DNA of 64,000 nt from SAR324 cluster bacterium JCVI-SC AAA005 (GCA_000224765.2 AGAU01000259.1:1-64000); one strand, 5' to 3'; positions 12,933 through 21,622 are shown, counted from the stretch's first letter. The notes: generated from the letters alone by a model not told the origin. Program-made: numbers and translations.

Positions 12933-14450
12933 TCAAGGGTCGGCACACACACGAAAACCCAGATAGTCATGCCTAATTTCTGGTGGATTACCACCTCTTT
13001 GCCAAAGTTCAAGGGATTCTGGTTGATTTCTATAGCTCCCACCGCGAACTGTTCGCAATCTCCCTTCTTTAGGACCACTTGGTTGGGTGACTGTTTCTAG
13101 TACTAGGGGCGCATAATAGTCCTGAACCCATTCCCAAAGATTTCCCTGCATATCAAAGAGTCCCCAAGTATTCGGTTGCTTGCGCTGAATAGGTTGGGGA
13201 CCCGGTTGGGAAAGATTGTGGCTGTGCCAGGCGTGTTGGTTGAGGCATTTGGCTTCTGTCCCGCAACCAAATCGTCCTTTTCCCTCAGCTCGGGCAGCAT
13301 ATTCCCATTCTGCTTCCGTGCAGAGCCGATAATTCCCTGGGTATTGAAGACTAAGCCAGCGTGTGTATTCCTGAGTCTGATCCCAGGAAATATAATTGAG
13401 GGGAGCGTCAATCTGATCTGGATTTTTCATTGTCCAGTAGTGTGATTCGGTTGGTTCTGAATAATGACAAGCACCAGCCTCCACACACAATCGATATTCA
13501 CCTACGGTGACTTCGTGATTGAGAATGTAATAGATCTGATTCATCACCACTTCACGCTCTGGTGGTTTGCTAGGGCTACCCATCACAAAGCTGCCTGGCC
13601 AGATTGGAACCATCCCCGGTGCAAGAGTGTGTGTCTCAAATGACCATTCGTAACGAGCCTCCAGGCGGTTTCCTGTCAAATCCTTTAGCTCGGGTAGCAG
13701 CGTTACCCGATACGTCATTCCATACAACCAGGGTTGCCTCGGAATGAATTTCAGGCTGGTCCCTTCTACCTGCAAGTTACCTTCTACTGAAAAATTACGA
13801 GCCCCTTGGGTTGCTTGAATCCTTACTGATTCTTTACTAACTGTCTGAGGATCCAATGGTTGACTCAGATAAACATTGATTGATTGGTCAGCCTGAACTT
13901 GGGTCCCTCCATCAGTTGGGTTGACCAGTACAACACTGGGAGGTCGCATCAAGGGAGGTGGTGAAGTTAGGAAGTTCCAACGTAATTCACTCAGTATTTC
14001 TCCATTCTGGCCACGTAGAGACTTGAGTAAGCTGACGGTGTAGGAAGTATCGTAAGTGAGTGCAGAATTGGGAGTGAGTGTGAGACTATTGCCCCTGATA
14101 CTCAGACGGAGTGAAATTTGAGTGCCTTCGGAATCAGCCAGCGTAAAACTCTCAGCGATTAGATTTTTGGAGTCCAGCGGTTGATCAAAATTGAGTAGGA
14201 TCAGTGTATCTGGAGAGACCGTGGCGTTGGGGGCTGGAACCAGAGAATTGATGGAGAGTAGCTTTGGTGTCTGGTTGAACTCTGGAGCCGAGACCGGCTC
14301 GGAGATGGGTTGGTTCTGTCTACTTTTCGAGCTTTCACCTGTTGATACAGCGGGAAGTAACTGTGGAGGATTTTCTGATAGTGATTTCTTGCGTTCACAA
14401 GAGATCAAGAAGTAAAGCGATAAGACAAGTAGCAGATGGAACAACCTCAT
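12933..14450 (-). CDS. Lipoprotein with two Ig-like domains and a formylglycine-generating-enzyme (FGE/SUMF1) domain
   Basis: About 505 residues. The start ATG at 14450 follows a G-rich ribosome-binding site (GAGGGGGG), and the signal LLLVLSLYFLISC ends in a lipobox Cys, so the protein is an envelope lipoprotein. After a Ser/Pro/Gln-rich linker come two SbsA-type Ig-like (Big_5) repeats, each with a 'VSPDTLILLNFDQPLD'-like start and a 'YTVSLL...LRGQNGE' core. The C-terminal 220 residues are an FGE-sulfatase fold: GSFVMGSPS, EVTVGEYRLCVEAG, YRLCTEAEWEYAAR, MQGNLWEWV and VRGGSYRNQPE. FGE-fold domains are often not sulfatase activators, so no substrate is assigned. The neighbours suggest an envelope role. 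Confidence 0.85.
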   Translation of the reverse strand: MRLFHLLLVLSLYFLISCERKKSLSENPPQLLPAVSTGESSKSRQNQPISEPVSAPEFNQTPKLLSINSLVPAPNATVSPDTLILLNFDQPLDSKNLIAESFTLADSEGTQISLRLSIRGNSLTLTPNSALTYDTSYTVSLLKSLRGQNGEILSELRWNFLTSPPPLMRPPSVVLVNPTDGGTQVQADQSINVYLSQPLDPQTVSKESVRIQATQGARNFSVEGNLQVEGTSLKFIPRQPWLYGMTYRVTLLPELKDLTGNRLEARYEWSFETHTLAPGMVPIWPGSFVMGSPSKPPEREVVMNQIYYILNHEVTVGEYRLCVEAGACHYSEPTESHYWTMKNPDQIDAPLNYISWDQTQEYTRWLSLQYPGNYRLCTEAEWEYAARAEGKGRFGCGTEAKCLNQHAWHSHNLSQPGPQPIQRKQPNTWGLFDMQGNLWEWVQDYYAPLVLETVTQPSGPKEGRLRTVRGGSYRNQPESLELWQRGGNPPEIRHDYLGFRVCADP

Positions 14451-14508
14451 GATCCCCCCTCGGACAAAGAGCAACGATGGGGGTGGCTGATGCTGAAAGA
14501 TAACGAGA

Positions 14509-15720
14509 CTAACGACCGAGCAATTGATTCATATTCAGCATCGGTAGCAAGACAGACAGCGCAATAAAGCCGACAATTCCACCCATCAATACAATCATAG
14601 TTGGTTGCAGCAGAGCCGTCAGACCCTCCAACAATCTACTTACTTCTTCCTGCATACGGTTTGCCACACGTTCTAACAACTCATCGACACGGGCTGCTTC
14701 TTCTCCAATAGCCACGACGTGTTGGACATAATCCGGGAAATAACCAGTTCGACCCATTGCTGCTGAAAGTGGGATTCCCTTGTTATTGACTTCAATGATC
14801 ATCTTGTTTAGCTGTTCAATCAGCAGTTGATTGACAACCACGTGTCGTGAAATTTCCAGAGCGGTCTTCAGATCTACTCCGCTTCCGAGCAAGGTTCCGA
14901 GAGTTTGACAAAAACGAGCGATCAGTACCTTCTGCATCAGGGGACCAATCAGTGGTGCTTTCAGTTGCAGTTGCTGGAGGACTTTCTTGCCAAACTCACT
15001 ACGCAGAAAAGCTGAGAAACCGAAAATTAAAATTACTAACCCAATCAAAACAAGGTACCAAGAGTGAACCATGAAATCGCTGAGTCCCATTAAAATTCTG
15101 GTGGGTAAGGGTAGCAGGGTTCCTTTGCTGGCAAAGATTTGTGTGATCTTGGGCACGATGTAAGTGACCATAAAGACAACTACTAGCAATGAAAAAACCA
15201 GCATGAAAGCTGGGTAAATCATTGCTGATTTCAGTCTACCTCGCAGACGTTCTTGAGTTTCGTAATAATCAGCGAGCCGCTTGAGGATTGTGCCCAGATT
15301 CCCGCTGTTCTCTCCTGAACGAATCATACTAATATACATCTCAGGAAAGATTTTTGGGTACAGTTGCAGCGCATCCGCCAAAGATCCTCCTTCAACAACA
15401 CGCGCTCGGACTTCGGCCAGGATTTCTTTAAATCCCATGTCTTCAGTCTGCTCGATGATGAGTTGTAAGGCCTTGTCGTAAGGAATTGTAGCATCCATCA
15501 ACACTTCGAACTGTCGAGTGAAGAGAGTCAACGCCCGCTTGTAATTAGTTCCACGTTTTGGCAGGAAGGAATGACTGGTATTGCGGGAAACCCGAATTTC
15601 CTTGGGATAGAGCTGCTGAGAGCGTAGTCGCTGACGCAGGTCACTTTCACTAACAGCATCTTCAGAGCCCTTGTGGAGAACTCCAGCTTGGTCAAAAGCT
15701 TGGTACTGGTAGAGTGGCAT
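14509..15720 (-). CDS. gspF: Type II secretion system inner-membrane protein GspF
   Basis: Platform protein of the type II secretion machine (GspF/PilC family), 403 residues as usual. The N-terminal MPLYQYQAFDQAGVLHKG is characteristic. Two GspF repeats follow (FTRQFEVLMDATIPYDKAL near 70; FCQTLGTLLGSGVDLKTAL near 275), with three membrane segments near 170-195, 215-240 and 375-395. PilC of type IV pili is a relative, but the adjacent gspM and gspN favour secretion. It starts 9 bp after mltG and belongs to the same transcript. The ATPase GspE and the pseudopilins are not in the window. Confidence 0.9.
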   Translation of the reverse strand: MPLYQYQAFDQAGVLHKGSEDAVSESDLRQRLRSQQLYPKEIRVSRNTSHSFLPKRGTNYKRALTLFTRQFEVLMDATIPYDKALQLIIEQTEDMGFKEILAEVRARVVEGGSLADALQLYPKIFPEMYISMIRSGENSGNLGTILKRLADYYETQERLRGRLKSAMIYPAFMLVFSLLVVVFMVTYIVPKITQIFASKGTLLPLPTRILMGLSDFMVHSWYLVLIGLVILIFGFSAFLRSEFGKKVLQQLQLKAPLIGPLMQKVLIARFCQTLGTLLGSGVDLKTALEISRHVVVNQLLIEQLNKMIIEVNNKGIPLSAAMGRTGYFPDYVQHVVAIGEEAARVDELLERVANRMQEEVSRLLEGLTALLQPTMIVLMGGIVGFIALSVLLPMLNMNQLLGR

Positions 15721-15729
15721 GGTCGAGTC

Positions 15730-16767
15730 TCAACGGGAGTTTCGGTGGGGTTGAACCTGGTATTTCCAAACAGCACGCTGGTGCTCCCTCAAGGTACGAG
15801 AGAATACGCTACTGCCGTCTCCCCGTGCAACGAAATAAAGATATTTCACGCTGGCAGGCTGCAATGCACTATGAAGGGAGTCCCAGCCAGGGTTACTGAT
15901 GGGTGTCGGAGGTAAGCCCGTTTCTGTATAAGTGTTGAAAGGTGTTGGGGTCTCTAAATGTTTCCGTGTGAGATTACCATCAAAATTTGGAATCCCATAG
16001 ATTACTGTTGGATCACTCTGCATCTTCATCTTCAAGCGCAAGCGGTTGTGAAAAACTCCGGCAATCAGCGGACGATCCTCTGCTGTCCCAGTTTCTTTCT
16101 CAATCATTGACGCAAGGATCAAGAGTTGATGGTCACTTAGCTTTTTACCCCCTTCAGCAGGAGTTTCTAAGCGCAACTGGATAAAACGATTATTGAATTC
16201 TTGAATCATCAGGTTCAGGATTTCACGTTCGCTGCTCTCCTGTGCTATGAAGTATGTTTCTGGGTAAATAACCCCCTCCAGGGTTTTTAAACCTTGAATT
16301 CCTGATAGCTTGCGCAATGTATAGTCTGTAAATAGTTCATCGTATTGATCGGCTTGACCAAGACCCTGCTCTACAAGGCGGGCTGTGGCTTGTTGGTAGC
16401 TCAGGCCTTCTGGGATGGTGACACGAATCTGTAGACCGCTGCCAGAAACCAGGTGGTTGAGGAGTGTAGCGTGGTTCCAGCGGGGATCTAGCTGAAATTC
16501 CCCGGCTTGTAATCTGTGATGCTGTCCATTTAGGCGAGCGAGAAATTCAAACCATAGGGGTTGTCGAATCAGGTTGGCTTCTCGGAGTTGCTGAACAATT
16601 TGGGAGAAGTTGCTTCCACGCTCGATTCGTACCCGGACGGGCTCATCACCCTGACCTATTGGAAGGTTCCAGAGCCAGATCAGATTGAGAGTTAACAGAA
16701 AGAATCCTAACAGCAGCCCAATACGTTTTCTAGCCAATCCCCCAAACAAAATTCCCGGTCGCTTCAT
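15730..16767 (-). CDS. mltG: Endolytic murein transglycosylase MltG
   Basis: A membrane-anchored enzyme (YceG-like) that cuts nascent glycan strands in peptidoglycan. 345 residues: short cytosolic start, one membrane helix at about 15-33, a LysM-like region, then the catalytic YceG domain with ILASMIEKETG (the Glu is catalytic), GVFHNRLRLKMKMQSDPTV and the closing NTYTETGLPPTPISNPG. Its ATG overlaps the gspN stop by 4 bases and gspF follows 9 bp later, so it sits inside a type II secretion gene run. That placement is unusual and may mean it opens the cell wall for the secretion machine. Confidence 0.93.
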   Translation of the reverse strand: MKRPGILFGGLARKRIGLLLGFFLLTLNLIWLWNLPIGQGDEPVRVRIERGSNFSQIVQQLREANLIRQPLWFEFLARLNGQHHRLQAGEFQLDPRWNHATLLNHLVSGSGLQIRVTIPEGLSYQQATARLVEQGLGQADQYDELFTDYTLRKLSGIQGLKTLEGVIYPETYFIAQESSEREILNLMIQEFNNRFIQLRLETPAEGGKKLSDHQLLILASMIEKETGTAEDRPLIAGVFHNRLRLKMKMQSDPTVIYGIPNFDGNLTRKHLETPTPFNTYTETGLPPTPISNPGWDSLHSALQPASVKYLYFVARGDGSSVFSRTLREHQRAVWKYQVQPHRNSR

Positions 16768-17684
16768 GTGCAGCGATTCCGGAAAGGCGGGGAGATCTGT
16801 CGGAAGGTTCCTCGTATCTTGACATCAAAGAAGTCCCCACAGCGAAACCCTTGTAGCATCATTGTCAATGGTCCTAGTTGATCCTGCAGCTTTTGCGAAA
16901 GCCGCACTTTCAGATCCAGATCAATTCTCGATTCCAAGAGATTTCTTTCGTTGATACGGATATTGCCGGTGATATTCCCCTCTAGATCGCCATTCAGAGT
17001 CAGTTGACTGATCTCGATCAACTGCTGTTGCATTGAGATCGCATACGACACCTCTGGTAGATTCAATTCAGTAATGGAGAGTCCGTTGAGTAACGGGTGT
17101 TCCTGGTTTAGGCGAAATCGGAAGTCTGTCATGGAACCCTGCAAGGTACCGATGGGCAGCAGCTGCTGTCTTCTTTGCAACTGTGCCAGGTTCTTAATCT
17201 CAACCTCAAGCGACAACACTCCTGCTGGAAAGCCAAAGGGAAGAGCATTGGCCAGCGGTACTTGTTGTAGCATCAATTCATCCAAGGATATATTTAGGTT
17301 ACTCATTCCAGGGAGATCCACTGTGAGCTTGAGGTCAGACTGATAGAGTTGAGACTGCACCCAGAATTGCTGAAATCGCAGAATGGGTAGGAAAGGCAGT
17401 GTTACTTGATCCAGTTGAGCCAGGATTTTCAACGGAAGCATCCAAAGCTGTGGAGGGCTTGGAAAAGTAACTGAGGGAGTAGAGAGGTGGGTCCATTCGA
17501 GTTGGATTGGTTCGATCTCAAGTTGGAGGCCTGCCTGACGTTGAGCTTGTGACTCAATATAGTTGGCAATGGCTTCTCCAGGAAATTGCTGGCGAAAGCC
17601 AGCGAGCAGTGCCACAACGAGCAGTACCAGGAACGCAATGAATGCGAGTAGAACCTTGAGGATTAGCAGTGGTAGACGTTGCAA
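16764..17684 (-). CDS. gspN: Type II secretion system protein GspN
   Basis: Bitopic inner-membrane component found in some type II systems. It has 306 residues: one N-terminal membrane helix (LLILKVLLAFIAFLVLLVV, residues 5-27) and a large periplasmic part made of beta-rich segments such as LQGSMTDFRFRLNQ and LNGDLEGNITGNIRINERN, as in the GspN family. Two late Cys (FRCGDFF, RNRCT) could form a disulfide. The family call rests on overall pattern and context between gspM and mltG/gspF. It begins 15 bp after gspM. Confidence 0.75.
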   Translation of the reverse strand: MQRLPLLILKVLLAFIAFLVLLVVALLAGFRQQFPGEAIANYIESQAQRQAGLQLEIEPIQLEWTHLSTPSVTFPSPPQLWMLPLKILAQLDQVTLPFLPILRFQQFWVQSQLYQSDLKLTVDLPGMSNLNISLDELMLQQVPLANALPFGFPAGVLSLEVEIKNLAQLQRRQQLLPIGTLQGSMTDFRFRLNQEHPLLNGLSITELNLPEVSYAISMQQQLIEISQLTLNGDLEGNITGNIRINERNLLESRIDLDLKVRLSQKLQDQLGPLTMMLQGFRCGDFFDVKIRGTFRQISPPFRNRCT

Positions 17685-17699
17685 GCCGGCCTTTGCAGA

Positions 17700-18197
17700 T
17701 CAGGAGTTGGAGGAACGAGGACTCTGTTTGAAGACCTGAAAGTTCAAGCGCACAACACGACTTCCTGGAGCCACGCTGAAAAGAAGCTGCTCGATCTGAA
17801 GGACTGGTTGGTTATTTTCAAGCTTATATAGGACCTCCAACGCATCATCCAGATTCAGCTTGTCCAGACGCACTTGGACACCATCCAGTCCTTCTGGTGG
17901 GTTGCTGAGCACATTGAGTTGCAGGTTGTCCTGAATCTTTAAATCTCGAGCAACAGCTTCGACAAAAGCAGAAAGTGGCTGCTCCATTACTGGGGCAAGT
18001 GGCCGATTTTTCAGTTGGTTCCACTCACTAGCCAGCACCTGCAACTGGCGTAGTTGTTGTCGCCGATTATCCAGTTGTTGTTGCAACAGTGCTTCCTGAC
18101 CAGCGAGCTGCTTTTGTACATACACTCCTCCAAAGGCCAAGCCAATGAGAAGCAATAAACCCAGCAGTAGTTGTTCACGAAGGGTCAGTTCACGCAT
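17700..18197 (-). CDS. gspM: Type II secretion system protein GspM
   Basis: Assembly-platform protein, 165 residues from the ATG at 18197 (a longer frame from 18347 overlaps aag and lacks support). It shows a short cytosolic start MRELTLREQ, one membrane helix (LLLGLLLLIGLAFGGVYV, residues 10-28), a Gln-rich coiled coil (about 30-75) and a C-terminal ferredoxin-like domain with the FVEAVARDLKI and LDDALEVLYKLE segments. That architecture is typical of GspM. It overlaps the end of aag by 8 bp. Confidence 0.85.
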   Translation of the reverse strand: MRELTLREQLLLGLLLLIGLAFGGVYVQKQLAGQEALLQQQLDNRRQQLRQLQVLASEWNQLKNRPLAPVMEQPLSAFVEAVARDLKIQDNLQLNVLSNPPEGLDGVQVRLDKLNLDDALEVLYKLENNQPVLQIEQLLFSVAPGSRVVRLNFQVFKQSPRSSNS

Positions 18198-18882
18198 GAG
18201 GGCACGCGATAGGGTCAGAAGTAAAAAGAATTCGTACCACTGGCGGCGATTTCCGAACTCGCAGTGGATTGCGGGTACAGTAATTGGTAAAGCCAGCATC
18301 GATGAAGCGGTAGGGCAGCTGTTCGTCCCGCCCCACTGGAATTCCAAGGCGATGGGTTTGCAGGACTTGTTCCGGACGATAACCGTTGTCCATCAGCTCC
18401 AGACGGTCTGCTATCAACTGTTGTTGATCCCAATCTGGAACCTGTAGTCCTAGAGAGCGACAGAGCAGGGTTTGACCTGAGCAGAGTCGCTTCGAGTCAC
18501 GAATTCGACCGGCGATACGATTGCGGTGCTGCATGGTTTGCACCATCGCTTGGGAAGTTGGATCATCTGAAAAGAAGGGAAAAATCACTGCTGATTTGAG
18601 TAGCACGGCGTTGCCTTCTCCTCGACAACTAAAGTTGAAGGAGTCACCACCGTGCGCATAGTACATATAGATGGTACCGGGTGCTCGGAACAGAGCGTTG
18701 CGTTTGGGGGTCCAACCCAGCGAGGCGTGGCTACCTTTATCAGTCAGGTAGTAGGCTTCTGTTTCGATCAGTTGTGCTGCCAACCACTGCCCATCCAGAT
18801 GATGCCGTAGCACCTTTCCTAATAGATCCCGAGCAACCTCACAGGCGTCGCGATCAAAAAAATCCTGGTCTACGGGAGTCAT
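18190..18882 (-). CDS. DNA-3-methyladenine glycosylase (AAG/MPG type)
   Basis: Removes alkylated purines from DNA. The AAG fold is shown by EVARDLLGKVL near residue 15, the catalytic Glu motif LIETEAYY, the stretch RNALFRAPGTIYMYYAHGG and the late GIPVGRDEQLPYRF. The start at 18882 is chosen because it forms an ATGA overlap with the ilvE stop; an in-frame ATG at 18903 is possible. The 230-residue size is near the family norm. It sits between ilvE and gspM, overlapping both, probably only as a co-transcribed housekeeping gene. An unrelated AlkA-type glycosylase is found at 27037-27660. Confidence 0.9.
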   Translation of the reverse strand: MTPVDQDFFDRDACEVARDLLGKVLRHHLDGQWLAAQLIETEAYYLTDKGSHASLGWTPKRNALFRAPGTIYMYYAHGGDSFNFSCRGEGNAVLLKSAVIFPFFSDDPTSQAMVQTMQHRNRIAGRIRDSKRLCSGQTLLCRSLGLQVPDWDQQQLIADRLELMDNGYRPEQVLQTHRLGIPVGRDEQLPYRFIDAGFTNYCTRNPLRVRKSPPVVRILFTSDPIACPHA

Positions 18883-19958
18883 TCGTCGATCAGTTCCATC
18901 CATCCATAGGGATCTTCCATCTCGCCATACTGGATACCAGTCAGGTTCTGGAAGAAGCGTTGGGCGACAGGTCCAGTTTTTCCTTCCCCAACGAGGAAGC
19001 TCTCACCCTTCCAACTAAGTTCACCAACTGGAGAAATGATGGCAGCAGTTCCAGAACCAAAGATCTCCTTAATGGTCCCTTGTCGCACCCCGTTGAGTAC
19101 CTCATCAATGCGGATACGCCGCTCCACCATTGGTAGTCCCCAGTGGCGTCCGAGTTCCAGAACAGACCGACGGGTGATGCCAGGGAGGATGGTTCCGTTG
19201 AGTTGGGGCGTTACGATTTCATTTTCCATGACAAAGAAGATGTTCATTGAACCAACTTCTTCGACATATTGTCGTTCCACCGCATCCAGCCAGAGGACCT
19301 GTGTATAGCCCTTGGCCTGGGCTTCCTTTTCAGCCAAATTACTAGCAGCGTAGTTACCTGCTGTCTTCGCTTCTCCTACACCACCAGGAGCAGCTCGGAC
19401 ATACTCTTCTTCAACAATGATCTTAACTGGGTTAAAACCCTCTGGGTAGTAGGGTCCGACTGGGCAGAGGATGATGAAGAACAGGTATTCCTTCGAAACC
19501 TTCAGTCCCAGTGCTTCTTCGGTAGCAAGCAGAGTTGGGCGGATGTAGAGAGATGTTCCTGGTTCATTTGGAACCCAGTTTTGGTCGGTACGCAGCAGTA
19601 GTTTGAGTGCTTGTAGCCCGGTTTCAACATCCAGTTCGGGTAGACAGATGCGCTGAGCAGTTCGTTGGAGTCGCTCAAAGTTCTGCCGAGGGCGAAAGAG
19701 GCGAACCTTTTGATCAGCTCCTCGATAAGCCTTCATCCCTTCGAAGGCAGACTGACCATAGTGCAGCACCAAGGTGGAGGGAGACATCTGCAAGTTTTGG
19801 AAGGGCTGAATCTTGGCCGAGTGCCACCCACTGCGATCACTGCTCCAGCGAATCAACAGCATGTGGTCCGAAAAAACAGTGCCAAAGGTTACCCCAGTCA
19901 GGGTACTTGGTGGGGTCTTGCGTGCTTGCTGTGGAAGTAGTTCCTGTACAATGTCCAT
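18879..19958 (-). CDS. ilvE: Branched-chain amino acid aminotransferase
   Basis: PLP enzyme of the fold-IV aminotransferases, last step of Leu, Ile and Val synthesis. 359 residues, the length of the class II (eukaryote-like) BCAT branch rather than the shorter E. coli IlvE. Visible motifs: LHYGQSAFEGMKAYRG, the segment YIRPTLLATEEALG, the PLP Lys in GEAKTAGNYAAS, DAVERQYVEEVGSMN and FGSGTAAIISPV. It starts a run of overlapping genes (ilvE, aag, gspM), and the spacer before it carries a small membrane-protein gene. Confidence 0.95.
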   Translation of the reverse strand: MDIVQELLPQQARKTPPSTLTGVTFGTVFSDHMLLIRWSSDRSGWHSAKIQPFQNLQMSPSTLVLHYGQSAFEGMKAYRGADQKVRLFRPRQNFERLQRTAQRICLPELDVETGLQALKLLLRTDQNWVPNEPGTSLYIRPTLLATEEALGLKVSKEYLFFIILCPVGPYYPEGFNPVKIIVEEEYVRAAPGGVGEAKTAGNYAASNLAEKEAQAKGYTQVLWLDAVERQYVEEVGSMNIFFVMENEIVTPQLNGTILPGITRRSVLELGRHWGLPMVERRIRIDEVLNGVRQGTIKEIFGSGTAAIISPVGELSWKGESFLVGEGKTGPVAQRFFQNLTGIQYGEMEDPYGWMELIDE

Positions 19959-19997
19959 GTGTGTGTTGCTGGAAGAGGAAGGGTGAAGTGGTCGAAC

Positions 19998-20141
19998 TCA
20001 GTTGCTATTGAGATACTGCATCTGACGATATACCTGCTCTTGCCGATAATCATCGTAGTGCAACAACAGATAAGCCGTGGTTGAAATAGTACTTACGAGC
20101 AGCAACAAGGCGATGCGTATAATCCACTTGGTATGGTGCAT
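19998..20141 (-). CDS. Small single-span membrane protein (47 residues)
   Basis: A short intact frame in the spacer between ilvE and the outer-membrane gene, too small for many gene callers. The product begins MHHTKWIIRIALLLLVSTIS, has one membrane helix (about residues 6-27), and ends with a charged, Tyr/Gln-rich tail (YDDYRQEQVYRQMQYLNSN). The positive-inside start and helix look like a real bitopic peptide. No Shine-Dalgarno sequence is evident and no family is recognised. It ends 39 bp before ilvE and could be co-transcribed. Confidence 0.5.
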   Translation of the reverse strand: MHHTKWIIRIALLLLVSTISTTAYLLLHYDDYRQEQVYRQMQYLNSN

Positions 20142-20206
20142 AGTTTCGGCCGACAAAAAAATTGAAATTATGTAGAAATCACCCCATGCTTGTCAAGCGG
20201 ACGCTC

Positions 20207-20971
20207 TTAGAATGCAAAACCAACTGTGAAGACCATTGCCGCCGGTAACCGCATTGAAGAGTACCAGCGGTCCCGACGTTCATTCTGCTCTTCTTCCAGA
20301 TTGGCTCTGAATTTATCAGGATTATCAGTGAATTTGATATTGTTGTACTTATTTTTAACCGAGTAGGACTGTTCGGAAGGAATCGTCCAGCGCAGGAAAT
20401 CAAAAGAAGTGAACATGTTTTCAGAGATCTTCTGAAACCCAACTCCTACGGTGTAGGCACTGGTTTCAATGGTCATGTCATAGTAGGCTTGTGCTGGTTC
20501 GTACTTGCCGTTGACTATTACTCTTTGCCCATACTTGATGTAACCTCGGTTATAAAGCTCTAATCGTCGTTGCTCACTGGTACCAGCTATGTAGAAACTC
20601 TCCGCAATAAAGACCTTGGCATACACTGACATATTTGTAATTCGGACATCCCCAATTCCATCTTTTCGTAAATCATCTAGAGCACTGAGAATATTGGAGT
20701 CTACCAACTCAAAACCCACGACAATAGGGTCGTAATAAGCCCCTAGCACAATCCCCGGAGAGGTCAGCAGTAGTGGGCTAAGCCCATACTGTATTCCGAA
20801 GAGGAGGGCAAAATTACGCTCAAATCGATAGCCTCCCAATTGCAGCGATTCTTCTGTCTCTGGATCGAGTAGAGGATCTTTATCCAGTGGAGAGGCTGAT
20901 TCTTCCTGAGCTCCTAACCACATAGGGACCAACAGAAACAGGAAGAAGAGCGGGAGTAAACGCAGACGCAT
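20207..20971 (-). CDS. Putative outer-membrane beta-barrel protein
   Basis: About 254 residues from the ATG at 20971; a longer frame starting at 21118 has no signal at its beginning and is less likely. Residues 1-21 form a signal peptide (RLRLLPLFFLFLLVPMWLGA, cleaved before QEE). The rest alternates hydrophobic and polar residues with many aromatic ones (FERNFALLFGIQYGLSP, YDMTIETSAYTVGVGFQK) and ends in VFTVGFAF. A C-terminal Phe is the signature for assembly into the outer membrane. No specific family is recognised. It is the first gene of the minus-strand block. Confidence 0.7.
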   Translation of the reverse strand: MRLRLLPLFFLFLLVPMWLGAQEESASPLDKDPLLDPETEESLQLGGYRFERNFALLFGIQYGLSPLLLTSPGIVLGAYYDPIVVGFELVDSNILSALDDLRKDGIGDVRITNMSVYAKVFIAESFYIAGTSEQRRLELYNRGYIKYGQRVIVNGKYEPAQAYYDMTIETSAYTVGVGFQKISENMFTSFDFLRWTIPSEQSYSVKNKYNNIKFTDNPDKFRANLEEEQNERRDRWYSSMRLPAAMVFTVGFAF

Positions 20972-21052
20972 AGACTTGCTTCGCCGACAGGTTTGAAGAA
21001 TAGTGCGAGACTTACACAAAATAGACCACAAATTCTTGCCGACTACCTTGCT

Positions 21053-21259
21053 ATGACTAGCCTCGTGCGCATTGACCAGCACCTGCTGAGCGATCTGAGC
21101 CAACGTGCTTGTCAGCATTCACGACGACGTTTGAACCATAACTTTCATGAATCTCTGGATGTTTTTAACCGGATGCTGAACGCAATTGAGCCTGATAGCT
21201 ACATTTATCCTCATCGACACCAACATTCTCCATTGAAAGAGTCCTTCCTGGTCCTGTGA
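21053..21259 (+). pseudogene. WbuC-family cupin, N-terminal half, cut by an in-frame TGA
   Basis: The frame reads MTSLVRIDQHLLSDLSQRAC, then RRRLNHNFHES, NRMLNAIEPDSYIYPHRH and ESFLVL before a TGA at 21257-21259. The Arg/His-rich start, the NRMLNAxEPxSYIxPHRH metal-binding box and the following 'ExFxVL' match WbuC-type cupins, which continue for about 80 more residues. After the stop, GTGTVIVFTEIFG is readable in frame, so the TGA may replace an Arg codon, but the second cupin motif is missing. It is therefore taken as a broken gene. It is divergent from the outer-membrane gene and lies just before tRNA-Leu. Confidence 0.65.
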
Positions 21260-21386
21260 GGCACTGGGACTGTCATTGTATTTACAGAGATATTTGGAAG
21301 GAACCCCATAGGTACCGGCCTATCTACAACGCCTGCACAGACGGGTAGACCAGGCTCAGCAAATGTAATCTCGTTAAAAAAGTGGA

Positions 21387-21415
21387 TTGACAAGTTCCAG
21401 AGGCTGGGAGATATT
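21387..21415 (+). promoter_or_regulatory. Sigma70-type promoter of tRNA-Leu
   Basis: A perfect -35 box TTGACA at 21387-21392 and a -10-like GATATT at 21410-21415 are separated by 17 bases. The tRNA gene begins 25 bases further on. Spacing and position fit a strong stable-RNA promoter. Confidence 0.7.
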
Positions 21416-21440
21416 TTTTCCGATTATTTCCGCATCAAAT

Positions 21441-21527
21441 GCCGACGTGGCGGAATTGGTAGACGCGCTAGATTCAGGTTCTAGTGGGGGCAACCCCATG
21501 GAGGTTCGATTCCTCTCGTCGGCACCA
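21441..21527 (+). tRNA. tRNA-Leu (anticodon CAG)
   Basis: A class II tRNA of 87 bases with CCA encoded. The acceptor stem GCCGACG (21441-21447) pairs with CGTCGGC (21517-21523), followed by A and CCA. The anticodon arm CTAGA-TTCAGGT-TCTAG gives anticodon CAG, and the long variable arm GGGG-GCAA-CCCC is typical of Leu. The T arm GAGGTTCGATTCCTC is normal. An integrase gene begins 140 bp after its 3' end, so the tRNA is the likely attachment site of the island that follows. Confidence 0.95.
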
Positions 21528-21622
21528 AAATTCAATTTTTCCCCATTGATTTCAACAGTTTAGATTGTAACACAATCCTCAAACTGAACCGATTTTTCAG
21601 ATTTTCTGTTTTGAGACGGAAC

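Noticed and set aside
12648..13100. Plus-strand 150-codon frame
   Set aside because: It lies opposite the small lipoprotein and the end of the FGE lipoprotein, both with good signals; composition is not protein-like.
21257..21259. TGA in the cupin frame as a selenocysteine or readthrough codon
   Set aside because: No SECIS-like element was recognised, WbuC proteins have Arg or similar here, and the second half of the protein is missing.
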